This document shows positions 57,734-64,000 of a DNA stretch of 64,000 nt, piece by piece; the first letter of the stretch is position 1, and each line of letters starts with the position of its first letter. The stretch is from Hygrophila difformis (taxonomy: Eukaryota; Streptophyta; Magnoliopsida; Lamiales; Acanthaceae), in contig JAOANR010000014.1 of NCBI GenBank assembly GCA_030278955.1, positions 17,486,068 through 17,550,067 on the forward strand, given 5' to 3'. Below the pieces are notes generated by a model that did no database searches, was not told the DNA's origin, and saw nothing but the letters and a program-made list of their open reading frames with translations. Made by a program: the position numbers and the translations under genes.

Positions 57734-58869
57734 TGCATATGGAAGAGGACTTCCCTGATGACTGTTCGTTCTCGAAAGGAAGAATACTCAATAGAGTATT
57801 TTCGGCTCGTTTGAAGTCCGAATCGAAAGAAGAGAGGAAGCCGAAAGAAGGACAGGATCGGCTAAAGAACAAAATTGAATTTCGGCCGAAAGTAATACAG
57901 CCGAAAATTGAAAGTGAGCAGTCGAAATCGAAAGAAGAATGGAAGCCTAGGCCAGTCCGAACCAGGGAATGGAAACAAAAGACAACTATCATTCCGAATA
58001 ACGATTCACTCCCTGTCGGGCAGTTTAAGTTCGACTTTGGATCTAGCGCGAATATGGTGACGGTAGCCACCGAAGAAAAGGAGGAGTACTGGTCGGATTC
58101 TGAACCAGCTGTGGTTTTCTGTCAGAAGGATGGAGAATACTATGGCGATGAAGAACCCATAGTGGATTTTTGTTTCGATAAACTTGAGGTATTTCGGCCG
58201 GAAGCCGAAATAGAGAAATCATTTGAGGAAGGATATAAAGCATTTGTTCCAGAAGCTCAACCAGGTACGATTTTGCCTCCAACTGCGAAAATGTCTCAGC
58301 ATGTGAGGCCTTTATACGTTAAAGGTTGGGTCAATGGGAGACCACTCAGAAGAATGTTTATCGACGGTGGAGCCACTGTTAATATCATGCCGTTATCCAC
58401 ATTGACGAAGATAGGCCGTTCGAAGGAAGATTTACTCCCTACGAGAATGAAGGTAATGAGTTTTGTGGGAGCTCAAACTGCGGCTGAAGGATGTATTTTG
58501 GTGGATGTAACGGTCGGAACGATATCAATTCCGACCATGTTCTTTGTGGTAGATGCAGAAGTCCCGTATGCGGCCCTACTAGGCCGATGCTGGATTCATA
58601 CATCCCGATGTTTGCCATCAACGCTTCACCAGAAAGTATGGTTCTGGAAAAAGGATGGCACAGTGGAAGAAGTAGATGGTGATCAACCTCCGTTCCCAGT
58701 CAGCTCAGCCGGCCGAATTGACGCGGTGTTATACGAGGAGCCCATACAACCATTCCTAGCGGTGGTAGGGGATCGGTACCCGCAGGTGGTCGAGTGTGAT
58801 TGGACAGATTTGGGGTTTGAGATCAGATATCAGGCCGATGAACGGCCAGATGAAAAAGAGAGTAAATGA
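57619..58869 (+). CDS. aspartic protease frame of the Tat-type retrotransposon
   Basis: The frame is open from before 57619, overlaps gag, and lies in the -1 frame relative to it. Its start has the basic motif FKRRMQRLKAAA, as found before the protease in Tat elements. The protease core is RMFIDGGATVNIMP, with DGGA in place of the usual DTGA or DSGA, a known Tat/Athila variant, and the later AALLGRCWIHTS. It must be reached by frameshifting or by a separate start, or else a 1-bp change in this copy separated it from gag. Its stop overlaps the next frame as ATGA. Confidence 0.85.
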   Translation: MEGRGEKVPKGKGSYRTFKRRMQRLKAAAVSEQEEYDMMHMEEDFPDDCSFSKGRILNRVFSARLKSESKEERKPKEGQDRLKNKIEFRPKVIQPKIESEQSKSKEEWKPRPVRTREWKQKTTIIPNNDSLPVGQFKFDFGSSANMVTVATEEKEEYWSDSEPAVVFCQKDGEYYGDEEPIVDFCFDKLEVFRPEAEIEKSFEEGYKAFVPEAQPGTILPPTAKMSQHVRPLYVKGWVNGRPLRRMFIDGGATVNIMPLSTLTKIGRSKEDLLPTRMKVMSFVGAQTAAEGCILVDVTVGTISIPTMFFVVDAEVPYAALLGRCWIHTSRCLPSTLHQKVWFWKKDGTVEEVDGDQPPFPVSSAGRIDAVLYEEPIQPFLAVVGDRYPQVVECDWTDLGFEIRYQADERPDEKESK

Positions 58870-61800
58870 TGGATGCACAACCGAATCAAGCGATCGAGTT
58901 CGAATCGGCCGAACTCGGAGTTTCAGACGACAAAGCAGGATGGAGCGACTTAATAGACGCAATACCAAAGCGAACGCCGGATTTCAAAGCTCAAGACCCC
59001 TTGAAAATGGTCAATGTTGGTACAGACGAACACCCGAGGGAGATCCCGTTGAGTGCAAATCTAGATCAGCAGATGACAAGCCGATTCAAGGAGGTTCTAG
59101 TCGAATTCAAGGATTGTTTCGCATGGGACAATACAGAGATGCCAGGATTGGAGCGATCGATTGTAGAGCACAGACTGCCTATTAAAGAAGGGTTCAGGCC
59201 GCATAAACAGCCGGCCAGGAGGGCAGCGCCCGAATTAGTCCCAAAAATAAAAGAAGAAATAGAGAAACTGTTAGCGGCCGGGTTTGTTAGGCCAGCTAAA
59301 TATGTAGAATGGCTATCAAATATTGTTCCTGTAATAAAGAAGAATGGAAAATTGAGAGTTTGTATTGATTTCAGGAATCTTAATATAGCCACTCCAAAAG
59401 ATGAGTATATGATGCCTATTGTTGACTTGTTGATTGATTCGGCCGCAAAACAGGGAATGTTATCCTTCATGGATGGATATTCAGGATACAACCAAATTTT
59501 TATGGCCGAAGAAGATATTCACAAGACTTCATTTCGGTGCCCTGGTGCCATAGGGATATACGAATGGGTGGTGATGCCGTTCGGACTGAAGAATGCAGGA
59601 GCTACATACCAGAGAGCCATGAACTATGTTTTCCATGACCTCATAGGGGATTGTGTTGAAGTGTATATCGACGACGTCATGGTCAGATCCAAAGATATCG
59701 AAAGCCACTTGAACGATTTGCGGAAGGTGTTCATAAGGATGAGGCTGCATGGAGTCAAGATGAATCCAGCCAAGTGTGCTTTCGGAGTACAGGCAGGAAA
59801 TTTTCTCGGGTTCCTGGTACATAACAAAGGAATAGAAGTTGATGCGAACAAGACCAGGGCTATCCAAGAAGCCAAACCTCCACATGATAAGAAGAGTCTG
59901 CAAAAGTTTCTGGGAAAGATCGGTTTCCTGAGACGATTCTTAGCAAATGCGGCTGGAAAGTCGAAACCACTAACCGATTTATTGAGGTTGAAGAAGGAAG
60001 AGGAGTTCAAATGGGGAGTCGACCAACAAAAAGCCTTCGAACAGTTGAAACAAGATTTGATGAATCCACCTGTGTTGGTTCCTCCGATTTTAGGACGGCC
60101 ATTGAAGTTGTATATAGCAGCGGCCGAAGAATCTATTGGAGCATTACTGGCACAAGAAGACGATGAAGGAAGGGATCGGGCGATTTACTATCTTAGCCGA
60201 ATCCTAAGGGACGCCGAAGTAAGGTACTCGCCGATTCATAAATTATGTTTAAGTCTTTATCATGCATGCCAGAAATTAGAATATTATATTCAACCGAGGC
60301 AAGTGATAGTGGTGGCTTCGGTTGACATAGTTAAGATTATGATGAATGATCCAGTCAGTAGCCGAAGAATGGCCAAATGGGCCATGAAATTAAATGCATA
60401 TGATTTGAGATATCAACCTTTGAGGGCTATGAAAGGACAGATTGTAGCCGATTTTCTGGCTGATCATGTGACATATCCGATAACCGATGACATCGATCAT
60501 CAAGATCAGTCGAAAGAAGTCGATGAGATAGGAATTGTATACTTGCAACCATGGGTGATGACATTTGATGGTTCTAAAGCCGCTTCAGGAGTTGGAGCAG
60601 GGTTTACCCTACAAACACCGGAGGGCAAGGTATACAAGTATTTCGTGCAACTGCCAGAGTCATATACGAATAACCAAGCTGAATATAAAGCGTTGATTTC
60701 GGGATTACAACGGTTGATAGAAGAAGGAGTCAGAGCAATCATTATCAGAGGGGACTCGCAAGTAGTTGTTCAGCAATTATTAGGCGATTTTTCGGTTAAG
60801 AGTTCTCAGTTGATTAGATTGTACGAAGAAGCGGTTAGTTTGTTAGAAGAATTCGATGAGGTATACATTGAATATATCCCGAGAGAAAAGAACGAAGTAG
60901 CCAATGAATTGGCTCAACATGCAGCTAGATATCGGTTGATGCCGATAGCAGGGAATGTGGAAGTACATTTGGCCGAAACAGAGAAGGCCGAATGGATAAA
61001 AAAGATAGCACAGACATTAGAAGATCCTTCGGAGGCTAATCCAGCCGAAAAACGGAAAGCGATGGATTACGTCGTAATAGGAGGATTATTATTCAAGCGT
61101 GCTATTGATGGAGTATTGCTCAGATGTGTCGGAGAAGAAGACGCCAGAAGGGTAATGGGAGAGGTTCATGAAGGAATATGTGGTGCACATCGGGCAGGAA
61201 AATCGATGAAGTGGAGTATTATTCGGCTAGGATATTATTGGCCGAAGATGGGTCCTGATTGTGAAAAATATGCGAGAGGATGCAGCGAATGTCAAAAACA
61301 TGGGCCGATTCAGAAGTTACCGGCCGAAGAATTACACATAATGATCAAACCATGGCCATTCAGAGGATGGGCCATGGACATCATAGGAAAAGTTCATCCC
61401 TCTTCGTCGAAAAGACATGAGTTCGTGCTAGTGGCAACAGATTATTTCACGAAATGGGCCGAAGCTCAGGCGTACGTCAGTATTTCACAAGAGGAGGTGA
61501 TCGAGTTTATCAAGAGACAATTGATTTATAGATTCGGGATCCCACAGACGATTCTAACAGATAGAGAAACTGTATTCATGGGAGAAAAAGTCAAGGCCTT
61601 TGCAGATGAATACGGAATAAAAATTGTGCATTCGTCACCATATTACCCACAAGGAAATGGACAAGCAGAGGCCACAAACAAACAGCTGATAGGAATTATA
61701 AAGAAGATGATCGAAGACCAACTAAGAAAATGGCATGAGAAGTTATCTGAAGCATTGTGGGCTTATCGAGATGCTAAAACTTCAGCTACTGGGTTCACAC

Positions 61801-62240
61801 CATTTCGGCTGACTTATGGAATGGATGCAGTGTTGCCAGCCGAAATAACAGTGCCGACTTTGAGAACAAGCCAGGCGGATTCAATGTCGGCCGAACAGTA
61901 TGATTGTGCGATGAAAGATGAGTTATTGGAGATTAATTCCAATCGGGTGCAAGCCTTTGAGAATTTACAGAAAAATAAAGATATTGTGGCTGATTGGTAC
62001 AATAAGCGAATTCGTCTTAAGCGGTTTGAAGTTGGAGATTTAGTTTGAAAAGTTATATGGCCACCTAAGCAGAAGGATGGCCGATTAGGTAAGTGGAGTC
62101 CCAATTGGGAGGGACCATTTATTGTCCATACCAAATTACCGAATGGAGCATACACTTTGGTGGACGAAAATGGTGAGCAGATGTCAAATCCAGTTAATGC
62201 AAGATACATGAAGAAATATTATCCATCAGTATGGGATTAA
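58866..62240 (+). CDS. RT-RNase H-archaeal RNase H-integrase polyprotein, one in-frame stop near the end
   Basis: The ATG at 58866 overlaps the previous stop. The RT carries NGKLRVCIDFRNLN, WVVMPFGLKNAGATYQRA and VYIDDVMV (roughly residues 130-310). A first RNase H (about 400-540) ends VADFLADH. A second, archaeal-type RNase H (about 560-690) starts WVMTFDGSKAASGVGAGF and has NNQAEYKALISGL. Dual RNase H marks the Tat lineage. The integrase has an HHCC zinc finger (HEGICGAHRAGK...CSECQKHG) and a DDE core: MDIIG, TDRET and GNGQAEATNK. The TGA at 62046-62048 stops the frame after GDLV; the same frame continues WPPKQKDGRLGKW and ends at TAA 62238-62240. Only the integrase C-terminal tail would be lost. 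Confidence 0.93.
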
Positions 62241-63239
62241 ACATTAAGTGATGCGAAAAAGTAAAGATTTTATTGCATGAACGAATAAGTACAAAAAGGG
62301 TGCTACTTCGGCCGAAAGCGGCGTCGATAGCCCGAAATTACAATATACAAGGGAAACGTCCTGGGCTAAAACGGCTAGGAAGAAGCGGAGGCCAGTGGGA
62401 TCTGAAGTGGTAGATGGCCAACATTCATTCCCAAGCCCAAATTCTTCTGGCCGGCGAGAGAAGAGATGGATGTGCCAATAAAGCCAACTCCCAGACCAGG
62501 AAGAAGAAAATTTTAATCTGCTCCAGCAAGGATACCCCCTTCTTAGCATTGAAGATAGGGATGAGGTTCGAGGGGTATGGCCTTCGGAGCTTAGAAGATA
62601 ATTCGGTCCCATAGAAAGGCGCAATTATTATCCGACCGCCCAAGACTTTGGGACCGATATTAGTAAGATTACGACAGGTCACAACAATATGAGGGAATAG
62701 AGCAGAGCTCGAGTATGACCGTCGGAATACATGTTGAGAAATGTATGGAAAGTTCCCAATTTATATGAAGATAATGGTAAAAGGATTAGTTGAACTCGCG
62801 CTGCATATAAGGAGGGCTTTCGGCTTATAAGTAAAGGATCAACCAAAGAGCCAATGGGCCAAGGAGGCCAGGGAGGAGAAGAAATTAAAAGCATCAAGAT
62901 GTTCATGATTGGTATTTGCGAGATTATGAGACAAGAAGAGGATATGAGTTGGTATTTATAGAGAGAAATAAAGGGATGTCAGTTATAACAAAAAATGGAA
63001 ACGTAAAGAGAAAAGCATTGATTACGGAAGAGACGTTTCAAGAATCCCAATAAAGCTGCAGAAGATAATATTGTACCAGAAAATATCCCTGGGAACACGG
63101 AAGAAACAGGCGAAACAAGTCTGCAAAAAGACAAATATTTCATAATAGGCCGATTAAGTATACAAAATGGATCGGCCGAAATGAAAGCCAAAAGTACAAT
63201 AAGGGGGATGTCATTACATTCAAAAAACAACAACAAAGT
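62241..63239. other. region between pol and the antisense unit of the Tat element
   Basis: About 1 kb without a frame I can assign. It has many GCCGAA-type motifs like the rest of the element. Minus-strand open stretches at 62244-62624 and 62425-62682 are in different frames and show no domain. Confidence 0.4.
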
Positions 63240-64000
63240 TCAATCTCCACTCAGATCATAAGCAATGTCTTCGCCGAAATCACTGGTAAGGGGGGCGGCC
63301 GAACTACGAACAGAAGTTGGATCCAATACTGATTGAAACTCCTGATACGATCGAGCTTCAGCTTCGGCCAAAACCAGAGGATCATCGGGTTGGGACGAGA
63401 AAAGCTTGTCAGTAGTGTCTTGGAAAGGATCACACTGAGCATCTAAGAAGAGAAATCAAAAGAAAAGGAAGACATAATCATCGTATATCATCAAGACCAA
63501 AAGAACAAATTAAATATTACCAGAATTCCTTAGATTATCCCCCGAAGGAGGATTGACGAAAAGGTTATCGGAAACCGTTGAAGTATTTGGCACAGGAGGA
63601 AGTTGAACCATAACAGAACGAATCTGATCAAGCGCCTTCTGAGTGTCTGACCATAAACCACGAAAAACGCCAAGGACATTGTCACTGAAGGATAATCTCA
63701 AAGTAAGATAGTCCGTTTTCTCTTTGAGACTAACAAGTTTATCCCTCAGAGCTTGAGCAGATTTGTGGAGCTGTTTGACAAGTCCTTGCAAATGAGCCGA
63801 TTCTTGGTCAACTTCGGCTAAGGCATTCTTCACGCCTTGTGCCTCATGTTGAAGACGGCTGATTTCGGAGTCGATGGCGGAGAGACGATTCAAATAATTG
63901 GACCTGAGGCCATCATTGGCCGATAATTGACTCATATAAGAATAATAATCAGAAGCATGCTTGTCAAATTCCGCCCTGTGAAGGGTAAGAGAAGCATGCT
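63240..64000 (-). CDS. antisense, apparently spliced gene in the 3' region of the Tat element (partial)
   Basis: Two minus-strand exons: 64000 (edge) to 63521, and 63442 to 63240. Between them a 78-bp intron begins GTAATA (donor at 63520) and ends TTCTTAG (acceptor at 63443). Joining keeps the frame, which reads through Asp-Ala-Gln-Cys-Asp and ends SDFGEDIAYDLSGD at a TGA (63242-63240). The first exon is a long coiled coil: heptads of Leu/Ala with Gln/Glu, such as HLQGLVKQLHKSAQALRDKL. It is open to the window edge, so the start lies outside. Tat-lineage elements are known to carry antisense additional ORFs between pol and the 3' LTR, sometimes with plant mobile domains. This could be the C-terminal part of one. 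Function unknown. Confidence 0.75.

Overview
This is a stretch of a flowering-plant nuclear genome, most likely a eudicot. The DNA is AT-rich, has GT-AG introns, and is packed with plant transposon families. I cannot name the species.

Only two ordinary host genes are convincing. The first is an eight-exon gene on the minus strand (CDS 9439 down to 2167) for an 854-aa PAP/OAS1-like nucleotidyltransferase with its catalytic Asp residues intact. The second is a small secreted type-1 non-specific lipid-transfer protein on the plus strand (42712-43186), with one intron just before its stop codon.

Everything else is accessory DNA, much of it with readable boundaries. Positions 10377-11571 and 29336-30562 are two foldback Mutator-like elements with 9-10 bp target duplications. 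Positions 11952-21639 are a Ty3/gypsy retrotransposon (minus strand, LTRs about 2.5 kb, target duplication ATAAG, initiator-Met primer site, polypurine tract). Its pol is decayed, it carries a nested 994-bp hAT element, and it sits inside an older Helitron/PIF1-like helicase relic. Positions 26.2-28.4 kb hold SINEs and nested Stowaway and PIF/Harbinger MITEs. Positions 40.4-54.3 kb hold a 119-bp CACTA MITE, hAT-like elements, a 5'-truncated LINE, an element built around about 20 copies of a TCGCTGAAA core, five PIF/Harbinger MITE copies and another SINE.

Positions about 31.3-39.84 kb are an almost complete endogenous pararetrovirus (Caulimoviridae) on the minus strand. It has a promoter and poly(A) signal, a Met-tRNA primer site, small upstream frames, coat protein, 30K movement protein, protease-RT-RNase H, and a transactivator-like frame. 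The frames run end to end with short, often AUGA, overlaps. The visible lesion is a frame change at a homopolymer near the coat-protein C-terminus. The movement-protein frame seems to end in a second retropepsin-like domain.

From 54823 to the right edge lies a Tat-lineage Ty3/gypsy element (plus strand): 5' LTR, gag, protease, and RT-RNase H-archaeal RNase H-integrase frames. Downstream of pol is an antisense, apparently spliced coding unit that runs off the window. The 3' LTR is not in the window.
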